In this document: positions 53,371-62,566 of the stretch, in pieces
Position numbering within the stretch: position 1 is the first letter of the stretch
Layout: each line of letters opens with the position of its first letter
Origin: Paraburkholderia kururiensis
GTDB lineage: Bacteria; Pseudomonadota; Gammaproteobacteria; Burkholderiales; Burkholderiaceae
Direction of reading: 5' to 3'
Length of the DNA: 64,000 nt
Assembly: GCF_034424375.1 (NCBI RefSeq)
Contig: NZ_CP139965.1
Location: 5,022,001-5,086,000 of the forward strand
Notes under the pieces: generated by a model
Databases searched by the model: none
What the model was told of the DNA's origin: nothing
What the model saw: only the letters and a program-made list of their open reading frames with translations
Position numbers and translations under genes: made by a program

Positions 53371-53935
53371 GCATCCAGGCTCCTTAGGGCGATGCTCTCG
53401 AGGCCGCTCGATGATGATGGTCGGGCTCACTCTCAACTAGCCGGGCGATCTACGGCATGCCATATACCGCGTGGGTGCATCGCGCTCGGTCGCGCCGCAA
53501 TGACGATCTCTTTATCCTCGCGGCAATAGCTCCCGTCCAAAATCCAGGTGCGCTCGCCCTAAGCAATCAAAGGCTTTGGGAACGCCTCATTCCGCTTGCG
53601 CAACATGCGGTATAGCGACCTCGTTGTGTGGCATCACAGGATCACGCCGAAATTACGATACCGGTCACTTCCAGATTCTCGCAGATGGGCGACTGTGTAG
53701 CGCCGCTCATGTCAAGTAAATCGCCATTGATACTGACGCCACGTCCGATTCCTCGACGTAGTTCGGAAGGCATTCCATTCCTCTCGCTTCGAGGCCTCCT
53801 GCTGCGCCGCGCGACTGCAGGAGAATTAAAGTCAATGTACATTTCAGCCTTCGAGTATTTGTTCGATCTACACGGGCTTCCACATAAATGCGGCGAGCGC
53901 TGCCGCGGTATTTTTTGCCGAAGGGGCGAAGAAAA
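53371..53935. other. 565-base stretch without an intact gene
   Basis: Between the decayed glycosyltransferase and the sulfotransferase no intact gene is credible. Apart from the possible AlpA-like remnant I see only short open frames. An open frame at 53628-53939 has no family match and no good start. The base composition becomes more A+T-rich toward 53.9 kb. Confidence 0.5.
53433..53630 (-). pseudogene. Possible AlpA-like phage regulator remnant
   Basis: In one minus-strand frame a run reads RSLYRMLRKRNEAFPKPL, then a TAG, then GERTWILDG. This recalls the AlpA/excisionase-type helix-turn-helix pattern (S-x-Y-R..., FPKP, G-x-R-x-x-W). It is interrupted by an in-frame stop and has no good start. 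The surrounding stretch 53371-53935 has no intact gene, suggesting a former insertion of mobile DNA. The match is short, so this is tentative. Confidence 0.3.
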
Positions 53936-55138
53936 ATGAGTATTTTTTTCATGCACATTCCGAAAACAGCGGGAACGTCGATTACCGCCGTGCTCGAAGA
54001 CAATATATCCGTTGTCGATTCAATGATAATGAAAAAAATAAGGAATTCGTATTATAACAACTGCATTGATTATTCGCTCTTGACGGCGGCAAAAGTCGTC
54101 GCAGGCCATATTCCAATGTCAGTTGCTTCGCTTATGAGCGGGCCGGTCAGGAAAATCGTGTTTTTGAGGGATCCCGTAGATCTGTCGATTAGCACGTTCA
54201 ATTATATGAAGAAGCTTGGTGAGATAGACCAGTCGGAGGATTTGGTCGACTTTATCACGTCGCCTCGTGGAGAGTGCATCAAGAACATCCAGACTAAGTG
54301 GCTCTCCAGTTCATTTTTGCCAAGCACGCCCACTCACCGAGAGTCTATGCATTTCGAGTTCGGGCGAAGTGTTGAGAAGATGAGCTTCGTAATTGATGAT
54401 GCGGTGCTGAAAGAGGCGGTGAAAAATGTGGATGACCTTGAATTTGTGGGAATCTTTGAGCAAATGGAACGCTCGATTGCGTTGATGTGCGAAAGATTTG
54501 ATTTCGGAAGAAGTCCGAATTCTATTGCTCTAAACGTGGGTGTGTACAGCAAGACTCGCAACGAGCAATTGACTGCGCTATTAAAAGATGAAAATAGATT
54601 TGATATGGAACTCTATCGTTTTGGCAAGGAAAGATTTGAGTCTTTCGACGTATCAGGGGGGCTTGGTACGGCTTCCGCTTCTTCGGAACGGTTGGCGCCT
54701 TACGCATTTATAGACATGGACGACTCGATCCGGCACAACGGATTTCATTTGCGGGAGATCTGGCCTCATTGGTACGGCGTAAGATGGACCACCGGTGCGT
54801 CCGAGATATATCCAGCATGCGAAATTATCCCGGGCGTTGAGTACGTCTGTGAATTATCGGTGTTGTCAATTATTTTGCCCGACGACGCATCGAATGTGCA
54901 AATTCTAATCAACGACACTCCGTTGAACTATGTTCTCATGGAGGCCGGTGGCGTTTGGTACTATCGCGGAATTTTCTGTTTTGAGAGCGCGGTTTCGCGG
55001 CCGAAGCTGGAAATTGTGGTGCCATTTGCCACTAAGCCATCCGCAATTGGAATGTCCGCAGACGATAGAACCTTGGGGCTGGCCGTTAAATCAATTAAAT
55101 TGATGCCGCTGGAAAATTGTGCAGTTAATTTTCGCTGA
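53936..55138 (+). CDS. Sulfotransferase with C-terminal accessory module
   Basis: The 400-residue protein opens MSIFFMHIPKTAGTSI, the 5'-phosphosulfate loop of PAPS-dependent sulfotransferases, and has KIVFLRDPVDLSISTFNYMK (about 73-92), the 3'-phosphate site. The C-terminal ~130 residues (263-392) start NGFHLREIWPHWYGVRWTTG and match the layout of the modules on the glycosyltransferase at 46029. The gene is clearly A+T-rich compared with the window, which suggests transfer from another organism. It probably sulfates a sugar of the polymer. The start at 53936 is chosen because similarity begins there. Confidence 0.82.
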   Translation: MSIFFMHIPKTAGTSITAVLEDNISVVDSMIMKKIRNSYYNNCIDYSLLTAAKVVAGHIPMSVASLMSGPVRKIVFLRDPVDLSISTFNYMKKLGEIDQSEDLVDFITSPRGECIKNIQTKWLSSSFLPSTPTHRESMHFEFGRSVEKMSFVIDDAVLKEAVKNVDDLEFVGIFEQMERSIALMCERFDFGRSPNSIALNVGVYSKTRNEQLTALLKDENRFDMELYRFGKERFESFDVSGGLGTASASSERLAPYAFIDMDDSIRHNGFHLREIWPHWYGVRWTTGASEIYPACEIIPGVEYVCELSVLSIILPDDASNVQILINDTPLNYVLMEAGGVWYYRGIFCFESAVSRPKLEIVVPFATKPSAIGMSADDRTLGLAVKSIKLMPLENCAVNFR

Positions 55139-55162
55139 CCCCGGGTTATCGACAAAACGTAC

Positions 55163-57016
55163 TCACCTGGCTACGAACCCGGCGCGCGTTATGATCTGGT
55201 CCACGGAGAGGCCTGCTGGCACCGGCGCCACAGCTGCTCCGTTTCTGGTCAGTTCATAGAAGATTTGCTGTTTGTTGCCGCTGATCAGGTCGGGTGGCCC
55301 GCCGAGCAAGCGCGTCAATTCGGCTTCGATTGCGGCACCACCGTCTGCATAGCCTCGACGGTCTATATAGATTCCACTAAAACCGATCCGCCTCGCAACC
55401 TCGATCTGACGCTCGAGGGGTGCCTCGGCGAGCGCGCGGAAGAACAGGTCAGCGGCGCGTCCCTTCATGGCACCGTAGCTCCACCCGAGCGATGCAGAAT
55501 GCAGATACCCGCGCGCCTGATCGTAAGATTGCACCCCGCCTACGGAGAGGGCCTCCGGAAACCGGACATAAGGCAGTTGATAGATCGCACTACCCTTGGG
55601 GCTCTCCTTCTCTATTGCGCCGATAAATCTCGCATCGTTCAAATATTCGGCCCGGGTTGCGTCATTGCAAGCCTGGCAAGGCGGTGTTGTTTGATCCCAG
55701 ATGGCGATAGCGCAAAGAATTGCGCCAATACCACCAATGGCCGGCCACGTTGCGCGCAGACGCGGCGCATATCGTTCAATGCCTAGCTGAGTGATAAGCA
55801 TCGCCGCGCAGATTGAAGTAAATGCAATGAATACGCTTACCCGGTTCCATGCCCGAATCATTGGGCTAATTAAAATACTGAAGAGCACCGATCCACCGCC
55901 AATTGTGCAAAACAGAACAAGAACGAAAGTAATGGCAGCAAGAAAATACAGGCGCTCGTCACGTCGTTGCTCTTTCCCCGGCGCAATCAGTGCGAGCAAT
56001 AGTGCCAGAAAGCCGACGCTACCAATCGCCCCAAGCGAGGCCGTTTCGTTTTCATTGACGAGCGGGAAGGTGGTCGTGTATTTCTGGGTCAATTCCGCAA
56101 GGGGCGCCATGCGATGTCCGACGCGCGGCAACAGCAACTGCGTAATCTTCAATCCATAGAGCTCTGCTTCGGATGGATTCCTCTGGGCCACCTCGGTATT
56201 GATCCCATGTCTGGCCCGATCGGCTAGATTCGGCGCGACGTTCGCTACAATGCCGATTGTTACGATTGCGACCGCCAATATGCCGGGAAATATGGAGATG
56301 ATCGACCGCACGCGCAGATATTTGCAGAGTGTTGCAGCCAGAAAGGCGAGAACACCGAAAAAGGAGTAGTAGACTCCGAAGCACGACAAGACCAGAAGGG
56401 TGGCTACGTGCCCAATTTGTCCGGACAGGCCGCGGGATTTGTCGGAAGAGAAGAGATTCCCAATGTATATTTTATAGGCGTACCAGATAAATAACGGCGC
56501 AGGGAAATACCATGTGTAAAACAGATGGGGCAGGCGTAAAAAATGGAACGGCAGCATAGTAAATATGAAGCCGGCCGAAAAACTGAGCGCGCGTGACAGG
56601 CGAAAGCGCCGTGCAACAAAATAGGCGCTCAGCGCATTTAGTGGAAACCCGATGAGATAGTAGATATTGAGCGCGGTGGCTGCGCTTCCCGACAGGACAC
56701 CAAACACCTTTAGCGCGGCGAGGCTTCCCGAATCAGGGATGGGGTAATCGTAAAGATAAGAGCCAAATGGCGCTCCCATTGCGCTGCTATGGAAGACCCA
56801 GAGATTTTCCATAAGACGCTTGATCACGAGGAGCATCAGTAGCCCATCGCCGTTGTAGATCAGCGGAACGCGAATATCAAGTTGGCTCCCACCCATGAGC
56901 ATCCAGCCAGCCACCAACGAGAATGCGCCCAGCGCACATGGTGCGACCAACGACAAACCTTTGCTCTTTTCCGGTGAGCGGGTGCTCGGCGAATCCCCGA
57001 AGGCGAAGTCTGTCAC
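55163..57016 (-). CDS. Membrane protein, GtrC-like glucosyl transferase candidate
   Basis: The 617-residue protein has roughly 10-12 hydrophobic helices and a C-terminal soluble part (from ~470). It is the last gene of a gtrA-gtrB-like run, and in such cassettes the third gene encodes the type-specific transferase that moves the lipid-linked sugar to the O-antigen. The sequence shows no family motif I can name, and GtrC proteins differ widely. The assignment rests mainly on position. It is somewhat A+T-rich. It ends 24 bases from the convergent sulfotransferase. Confidence 0.65.
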   Translation of the reverse strand: MTDFAFGDSPSTRSPEKSKGLSLVAPCALGAFSLVAGWMLMGGSQLDIRVPLIYNGDGLLMLLVIKRLMENLWVFHSSAMGAPFGSYLYDYPIPDSGSLAALKVFGVLSGSAATALNIYYLIGFPLNALSAYFVARRFRLSRALSFSAGFIFTMLPFHFLRLPHLFYTWYFPAPLFIWYAYKIYIGNLFSSDKSRGLSGQIGHVATLLVLSCFGVYYSFFGVLAFLAATLCKYLRVRSIISIFPGILAVAIVTIGIVANVAPNLADRARHGINTEVAQRNPSEAELYGLKITQLLLPRVGHRMAPLAELTQKYTTTFPLVNENETASLGAIGSVGFLALLLALIAPGKEQRRDERLYFLAAITFVLVLFCTIGGGSVLFSILISPMIRAWNRVSVFIAFTSICAAMLITQLGIERYAPRLRATWPAIGGIGAILCAIAIWDQTTPPCQACNDATRAEYLNDARFIGAIEKESPKGSAIYQLPYVRFPEALSVGGVQSYDQARGYLHSASLGWSYGAMKGRAADLFFRALAEAPLERQIEVARRIGFSGIYIDRRGYADGGAAIEAELTRLLGGPPDLISGNKQQIFYELTRNGAAVAPVPAGLSVDQIITRAGFVAR

Positions 57017-57070
57017 GAGATCTAGCCTCTTGTTTGTAGTGCTGCGGGTGTTGGTTGATCCACTTCGGCG

Positions 57071-58030
57071 CTACTTGGCGAGCGACGCGGGAGAGTCGGC
57101 GGTGGAGTTGATCCGCTCCCTCTCTACCACCAACGGCCGCTTTTGCGCATACGTCAGAATCGCGCCAACGTACTCGCCCAGCAAGCCGATAAAAAACAGC
57201 TGAACAGACGAGAAGAAAAACAAACCAATGAGCATCGGTGCGCTGCCCATTGAAAAGCTGTTCCAGTACAGCAGTTTGAGCACCAGATAAATGAACGAAA
57301 CGCAAAGGCTAACGCCCGAGAGGAAGAATCCGGCAATGGTCGCGAGGCGCAACGGCACCTTGGAATGCGACGTGATGCCGAGCATCGCAATATCGTACAG
57401 CGTGTAAAAATTGTTCTTCGAAATGCCGCGCTTGCGTCTGGGTTGCACGTAAGGCAACTGGATTACATCAAAGCCGATCTCGCAGACCAGGCCGCGAAAG
57501 TACGGATAGGGATCGTCGATCTGTCGCAGGATCTCAATCACCTTGCGATCGTACAGACCGAAACCGGTGAAGTTCTGGATAAGCTTCACGTTCGCGATAC
57601 GCGTAACGAGGCGGTAGTACATGCGGCGCAGCGCGAAGAACAGCGCTGACTCTTTCGCCTCCGGCTTTACGCCGATCACGATCGGTGCGCCGGCAAGCCA
57701 GTTCTTGACGAACTCACGCATCAACTCCGGCGGGTCCTGAAGATCGGCCACCAGCAGAATGACCGCGTCGCCCGTCGCTTGCAGCAAACCATACATGGGC
57801 GAGCGAATATGCCCGAAATTTCGCGCATTCACGATGACGCTCACGTTCGGGTCCGCTGCCGCGATGCTGCGCAACTTGCTTACCGTCGTGTCGGTAGATG
57901 CGTTGTCGATGAAGAGATGGTCGTAGGTGACTTCAGGGATAGTCGCGAAAATACGGCGCGTTTCGCTATACACCGCCTCCACGTTTTCCTCTTCGTTGAA
58001 ACAGGGAGTGACGACCGTGATGTGCTTCAT
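57071..58030 (-). CDS. GtrB-like bactoprenol sugar transferase (GT2)
   Basis: The 319-residue protein is a DPM1/GtrB-type family 2 glycosyltransferase that makes a lipid-linked sugar from a nucleotide sugar. It has VVTPCFNEEENVEAVYSE, VADLQDPPELM with the DxD-like site, and LIQNFTGFGLYDR. Two C-terminal transmembrane segments anchor it. It overlaps gtrA by four bases (ATGA) and ends 54 bases before the GtrC-like gene. Confidence 0.9.
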   Translation of the reverse strand: MKHITVVTPCFNEEENVEAVYSETRRIFATIPEVTYDHLFIDNASTDTTVSKLRSIAAADPNVSVIVNARNFGHIRSPMYGLLQATGDAVILLVADLQDPPELMREFVKNWLAGAPIVIGVKPEAKESALFFALRRMYYRLVTRIANVKLIQNFTGFGLYDRKVIEILRQIDDPYPYFRGLVCEIGFDVIQLPYVQPRRKRGISKNNFYTLYDIAMLGITSHSKVPLRLATIAGFFLSGVSLCVSFIYLVLKLLYWNSFSMGSAPMLIGLFFFSSVQLFFIGLLGEYVGAILTYAQKRPLVVERERINSTADSPASLAK

Positions 58031-58479
58031 GGCAAATTGAAAACGAACCGGCGATTGAGAATAAAGGCTAGCAGGCTGAGGGGAACCAGCGTGATTGCAT
58101 TAGCGACGTAAACGTTGGCACCCAGACTCAAAAGCAGGCGCACGCCTCCCAGGTTGACGAGGTAGATGACACAGTAGACACCTACGAAGCGCCAGAAACG
58201 CGACCGCGGTGCGCCGTCAAATACGAGCCGTCCTACGCTCTGGAAGTTGAACAGCACGCCACCAATGGTTGCGAGCCCGATCGCAACTGGGTACGTCAAA
58301 CCTATAAACGTAAATACGGCGAAGAGCGAATAGCCGAAAACCGTGTTGAGGCCGCCTACCACGAGAAAGCGGATCAGCTGATAAACGGTCTTCACGGCCG
58401 GCTCACGGTCTGACGCTGCGCTGGCACCGGCGGGTGTTCCGTCTGCCATGTCGTTATCGCTTGTATTGGATGCTTGCAT
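58027..58479 (-). CDS. GtrA-family flippase-like membrane protein
   Basis: The ~150-residue protein has four transmembrane helices and the GtrA pattern: QLIRFLVVGGLNTVFGYSLF, ATIGGVLFNFQSVGRLVFDG and LSLLAFILNRRFVF at the end. It is thought to flip the lipid-linked sugar. An ATG at 58479 overlaps the transketolase 3' end by 26 bases; an alternative ATG at 58449 would shorten it by ten residues. Confidence 0.88.
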   Translation of the reverse strand: MQASNTSDNDMADGTPAGASAASDREPAVKTVYQLIRFLVVGGLNTVFGYSLFAVFTFIGLTYPVAIGLATIGGVLFNFQSVGRLVFDGAPRSRFWRFVGVYCVIYLVNLGGVRLLLSLGANVYVANAITLVPLSLLAFILNRRFVFNLP

Positions 58480-59383
58480 CGAGCGCGCGCCTGATCTGTT
58501 TTTCCACCGCCTCGGGTGCGAGGCCGTGGCTTTCCATCAGGAAAGGATAGTTGCCGCACAGCGTGCTGAATTGATCCGGAATACCGACGCGAACGAACGT
58601 TCCGAGGTACTGCCCCATGAGCGTTTCCGCGACTGCACCGCCAAGGCCGCCGTAGATGGAGTGCTCTTCGAACGTGACGATTGCCTCACGTCCCTCGGCC
58701 AGCTTGCGCAGGGAGGCGGCAGGGAACGGTTTCAGGCATGGCACTGAAACCACGTCGGCATTCCCTATCGCGGCTGCGGCCTGTTGAGCCAGCTTGACGC
58801 CCGACCCCGTGCCGACGAAGAGGTACGACGCACCGGTATTTGTCACCGGGATCAAATCGCCGCTCGCCCAGTCCGTCAAGGGGCCGCGATGGACATCGCC
58901 AAGATCGGCTTTGCCCATGCGGAGATAAGCGGGCCGCGAGTTCTCAAGGATGTGCTGGGCACACGCGGTGAGCTCGAAGCGATCACATGGCGAGTAGATA
59001 GAAATCTGCGGTACGGCGCGCAGGGCAGCAATATCTTCCGTACTTTGGTGGCTCGTACCCAGTTGAGCGTAAACCACGCCGGCGCCGTCTCCGATGAAGG
59101 TGACAGGCAGATTCTCGTAGCACACGTCGATCTTGATCTGTTCGAGCACGCGAATGGGCACGAACGCGGCAAGGCCGTAGACGATCGGGCGGAAGCCCGC
59201 TTTCGCAAGCCCTGCTGCCACGCCAACCATGTTCTGCTCGGCAATGCCGCAATTCAGATATTGGCCCGGGCAGGCTTTCCGGAATGGATCGAACAGCGCG
59301 TAGCCATGGTCACCGGTGAGCAAAAGTACCTTGGGGTCTTTTTACGCGGCAGCCACAAGGGCGTTCGAAAATGCGTCTCTCAT
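58454..59383 (-). CDS. Transketolase C-terminal subunit, interrupted by an in-frame stop near its start
   Basis: The family N-terminus begins at the ATG at 59383, which overlaps the previous stop (ATGA): MRDAFSNALVAAA. A TAA at 59342-59344 follows, and then KDPKVLLLTGDHG continues in the same frame. After it the frame is open to 58454 (289 residues) with LNCGIAEQNMVGVAAGLA, whose Glu is the catalytic acid of transketolases. The TAA corresponds to a Lys codon (AAA) in the usual pattern and differs from it by one base. Translation might restart at the TTG at 59323 (AAGG four bases upstream), which keeps almost all of the domain. The gene may therefore be inactive or shortened. Confidence 0.75.
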
Positions 59384-60186
59384 GCCTTGCCTCCAAGTTC
59401 GGCAACGGCCGCCTCATACGTCTTGGGGTTGAGTCGCGTGTAGTGCCAGATATTGTCGTGCTCCATGAACGACACGCCTTTCCCTTTCACGGTCTTCGCG
59501 ATCAGCGCTTTGGGCCGCCCGTTCTTGCGGGTCTTCAGATCGCTGTATGCCCGGTCGATCGCGAACTCGTCGTGGCCGTCTATCGTGAGCGCGTCGAAAT
59601 CGAAGGCCGCAAACTTTGCAGCGATATCGCCGAGGCCCATGACCTCGTCAGTTGTTCCCATGGCCTGAAAACCGTTCGCGTCGACGATGACGATAAGGTT
59701 GTCGAGCTTGAACTGCGTAGCAAACAGGGCGGCTTCCCAGATGGTGCCCTCGTTCAGTTCACCGTCGCCCACCAGGGCATAGCAGATCTGGTCAGTGTTA
59801 TTCCGTTTGGCGGCAAGCGCGAGCCCCACGCCAACGGACAAGCCATGGCCAAGAGAGCCGGCGGTGACTTCCACTCCCGGCACGTGCGCATCCGCGAGCC
59901 CTTTCAGCCGCGTGCCGTTGCCGAAATAACGCGCAATCTCGTCGTCCGGCAACCAGCCAATCTCGTGGAGGCAGGCGTATTGCGCCATGACGCCGTGGCC
60001 TTTGCTGAGCACCATGTAGTCGCGCGTTGCGGACCGCGGATTAGTCGCGTCGAAGCGCAGATGATTGCGGTAGAGCACCGCAAGCAGTTCCACAATTGAA
60101 AACGCGCAGCCGATATGAACCGTCGAACCTGCAAATGCCATATCGAGAACAGTCTTGCGGATTCGGGACGCGTCGAACTTTCTCAT
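59380..60186 (-). CDS. Transketolase N-terminal subunit
   Basis: The 268-residue protein has the TPP-binding half of a split transketolase: AGSTVHIGCAFSIVELLAVLY, LSKGHGVMAQYA, GSLGHGLSVGVGLALAAK, and LVGDGELNEGTIWEAA followed by NLIVIVDANGF. The ATG at 60186 overlaps the stop of the preceding epimerase gene. With the C-terminal subunit it would transfer a two-carbon unit. The company of CDP-sugar genes suggests a sugar-modifying role rather than the pentose phosphate pathway. Confidence 0.9.
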   Translation of the reverse strand: MRKFDASRIRKTVLDMAFAGSTVHIGCAFSIVELLAVLYRNHLRFDATNPRSATRDYMVLSKGHGVMAQYACLHEIGWLPDDEIARYFGNGTRLKGLADAHVPGVEVTAGSLGHGLSVGVGLALAAKRNNTDQICYALVGDGELNEGTIWEAALFATQFKLDNLIVIVDANGFQAMGTTDEVMGLGDIAAKFAAFDFDALTIDGHDEFAIDRAYSDLKTRKNGRPKALIAKTVKGKGVSFMEHDNIWHYTRLNPKTYEAAVAELGGKA

Positions 60187-61229
60187 GCTGTGACCGCCAC
60201 GCGGCTCCAGTTGATCGTCTTTGACAGAGCGCATTCTAAGGAAGTGAATTCGTCGACACCGAGAGCGGTGCGCGCCTTCGTCGTGTCAGGTATGTATCGC
60301 GGCGGTGGGCCGTCCTTCGCCTGGGCCCGCGGCATCGCCGCGAGTGGCGAACCGCACAGCCGTTCGACCGCGCGTGCGAGTTCGATAATCGAAATCTCGT
60401 GTTCGGAACCTACGTTGTACGCTGCCCCTCGTTCGCCCCGTTGCAGAATCCGTAACAGCCAGACACAGGCGTCCGCCATGTACAGATAGCTGCGCAACGG
60501 TCGTCCGTCGCCATTGATGGCGATCTGCTGTCCTGCCAATGCGTCGCGAATGAAGTTGCCGGCTGCGAACGGGCCGTCAAGCGGAATGGCGGGGCCCAAA
60601 AGCGCGTAGATGCGGGCAATCGAAACCTGCAGGTCGCCATGTTGACCGTACGCTGCCGCAAGCCATTCGGCGGCACGTTTGCTCTGACCGTATGCCGTGT
60701 CGACGTCGAGAGGATCAGGCGCGCCGGAAAACGTCTCTGGCGTGCGAGCGAGCGTGGCGGGCTGTGTGCCATAGACGGCGCCGCTCGACGTCAACAGAAA
60801 CCTGGAGGCGCCGTTGGCCCGCGCAAGATCCAGCATACGCCGTGTGCCGATTACGCCCGTATCGAACACGCGCAACCGGTCGCCGGCCTTGGTGGTATCC
60901 GCGACGTCTGTTGCGGCATGAATGCACAGATCGATGGCGCCAACGTCGGCCTCAAAGTTCACGACGTCACCCGCGATGAGCGTCACGCCGGGGACATCGA
61001 AAAGATGCGGTGCCTGCGCGCGTGCCCGGTCCGGCTCGCGGCTTAGCGCAACAACCTCGATGCCGCAGCCTCTTAGCCGGTTCGCATGCTGTATGACCTC
61101 GAGCAACCATGACCCGATGAAGCCCGTTGCGCCGGTCATGAAAAGCCGCGCGCGGTCGAATGCGGACCACACGTCGGCGGTTTGCTCGACGATGAAGTCC
61201 AGATCTTCCTGTGGCAGCGGCTTTCGCAT
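60183..61229 (-). CDS. NAD-dependent epimerase/dehydratase (sugar reductase or epimerase)
   Basis: The 348-residue extended SDR has MTGATGFIGSWLLEVI, LTSSGAVYG with the catalytic Ser and the DTAYGQSKRAAEWLA Tyr-Lys pair. It lies between rfbH and the transketolase pair. It could reduce or epimerise a keto sugar, for example the branched product. It ends with ATGA into the transketolase N-terminal gene and begins 12 bases after rfbH. Confidence 0.85.
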   Translation of the reverse strand: MRKPLPQEDLDFIVEQTADVWSAFDRARLFMTGATGFIGSWLLEVIQHANRLRGCGIEVVALSREPDRARAQAPHLFDVPGVTLIAGDVVNFEADVGAIDLCIHAATDVADTTKAGDRLRVFDTGVIGTRRMLDLARANGASRFLLTSSGAVYGTQPATLARTPETFSGAPDPLDVDTAYGQSKRAAEWLAAAYGQHGDLQVSIARIYALLGPAIPLDGPFAAGNFIRDALAGQQIAINGDGRPLRSYLYMADACVWLLRILQRGERGAAYNVGSEHEISIIELARAVERLCGSPLAAMPRAQAKDGPPPRYIPDTTKARTALGVDEFTSLECALSKTINWSRVAVTA

Positions 61230-61241
61230 GGTTCGAGACTT

Positions 61242-62555
61242 TTAGAAGTTGACGCCCAGGAACGTTTCGATCTTTTCCACGATGAAGTCGAGCATTTCGC
61301 GGTTAAGACCCGGATACACGCCAACCCAGAACGTTTGGTTCATGACGATATCCGTGTTCGTCAGCTCGCCGCTCACGCGGTATTCGCGACCGATCATGTA
61401 AGGCTGGCGCGTGAGATTGCCCGCAAACAGCAGACGTGTTCCGATCTTGTTCTGGTCGAGATAGGACAGCAGATCGACACGCCGGAAATCGGCTTCCGGC
61501 TTCAGCGTGATCGGGAAACCAAACCACGACGGCACGGAATTGGGCGTAGCGTGCGGCAGGATCAGGAATTCCTTGCAGCTCTGCAGCTTGTCGTGAAGAT
61601 AGGCGAAGTTGTCGCGCCGGGCCTGAATGAAGCCTTCAAGCCGGTCCATCTGTGCAAGGGCACACGCCGCCTGCATGTCGGTGATCTTGAGGTTGTAGCC
61701 CAGGTGCGAATACGTGTACTTGTGATCGTAACCTTCGGGCAGGTTGCCGAGCTTCCAGCAAAAGCGCTTGCCGCAGGTGTTGTCCTTTCCGGGCGCGCAA
61801 TAGCAGTCACGGCCCCAGTCGCGGAACGATTCGGCGATCAGCTTGAGATCGGGATTGTTGGTGAATACCGCACCGCCTTCGCCCATCGTGATGTGATGCG
61901 CGGGGTAGAAGCTGAGCGTGCCGATGTCGCCGAAGGTACCGACCAGCTTGCCGTCGTAGGTAGCCCCGAGAGCGTCGCAGCAGTCTTCGATCAGCCACAG
62001 GTTGTGCTTCTTGCACAGCGCCGTGATGACTTCCAGGTTGTACGGATTGCCCAGCGTGTGCGCCAGCATGATCGCCTTCGTTTTCGGCGAAATGGCCGCT
62101 TCGATCTTGCTTGCGTCGATGTTGTACGTACCCAGTTCCACGTCCACGAAAACGGGCACCGCCCCGAACTGGAGAATCGGATTGACCGTAGTGGGGAAAC
62201 CTGCCGCAACGCCGATGACTTCATCGCCTTGACGGATGGCGCGATCGCCGAGTTTGGGCGATGTGAGCGTGGAGAAAGCGATCAGGTTGGCCGACGAACC
62301 GGAGTTCACCGTGATCAGATATTTGACGCCGAGAAATGCTGCGAGCCTCTTTTCGAATTCCTCATTGAAGCGCCCCGTGGTCAGCCACCCGTCGAGCGAC
62401 GCTTCGACCATCAGTTCCATCTCTTTCGCGCCAATCACCTTGCCGGACGGCGGAACGACGGTTTGTCCGGGCTCGAACGCGCGCGGTTGGGTGGCGAGCT
62501 CGCCGTATTGCTTGACGAGCTGGATGATCTGTTCGCGGATCTGATCTTTGTTCAT
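61242..62555 (-). CDS. rfbH: RfbH, CDP-4-keto-6-deoxyglucose 3-dehydrase (E1)
   Basis: The 437-residue PMP/[2Fe-2S] enzyme removes the C3 hydroxyl of CDP-4-keto-6-deoxyglucose, making 3,6-dideoxy sugars. It belongs to the aminotransferase fold but, as in known E1 enzymes, the usual PLP lysine is replaced by His220 in SFYPAHHITMG. The cluster cysteines are in DCYCAPGKDNTCGKRFCWK (251, 253, 261, 266). The start at 62555 is the ATG where similarity begins (MNKDQIREQIIQLV). The partner reductase (E3) is not identified here. Confidence 0.95.
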   Translation of the reverse strand: MNKDQIREQIIQLVKQYGELATQPRAFEPGQTVVPPSGKVIGAKEMELMVEASLDGWLTTGRFNEEFEKRLAAFLGVKYLITVNSGSSANLIAFSTLTSPKLGDRAIRQGDEVIGVAAGFPTTVNPILQFGAVPVFVDVELGTYNIDASKIEAAISPKTKAIMLAHTLGNPYNLEVITALCKKHNLWLIEDCCDALGATYDGKLVGTFGDIGTLSFYPAHHITMGEGGAVFTNNPDLKLIAESFRDWGRDCYCAPGKDNTCGKRFCWKLGNLPEGYDHKYTYSHLGYNLKITDMQAACALAQMDRLEGFIQARRDNFAYLHDKLQSCKEFLILPHATPNSVPSWFGFPITLKPEADFRRVDLLSYLDQNKIGTRLLFAGNLTRQPYMIGREYRVSGELTNTDIVMNQTFWVGVYPGLNREMLDFIVEKIETFLGVNF

Positions 62556-62566
62556 GGGGGATAGCT

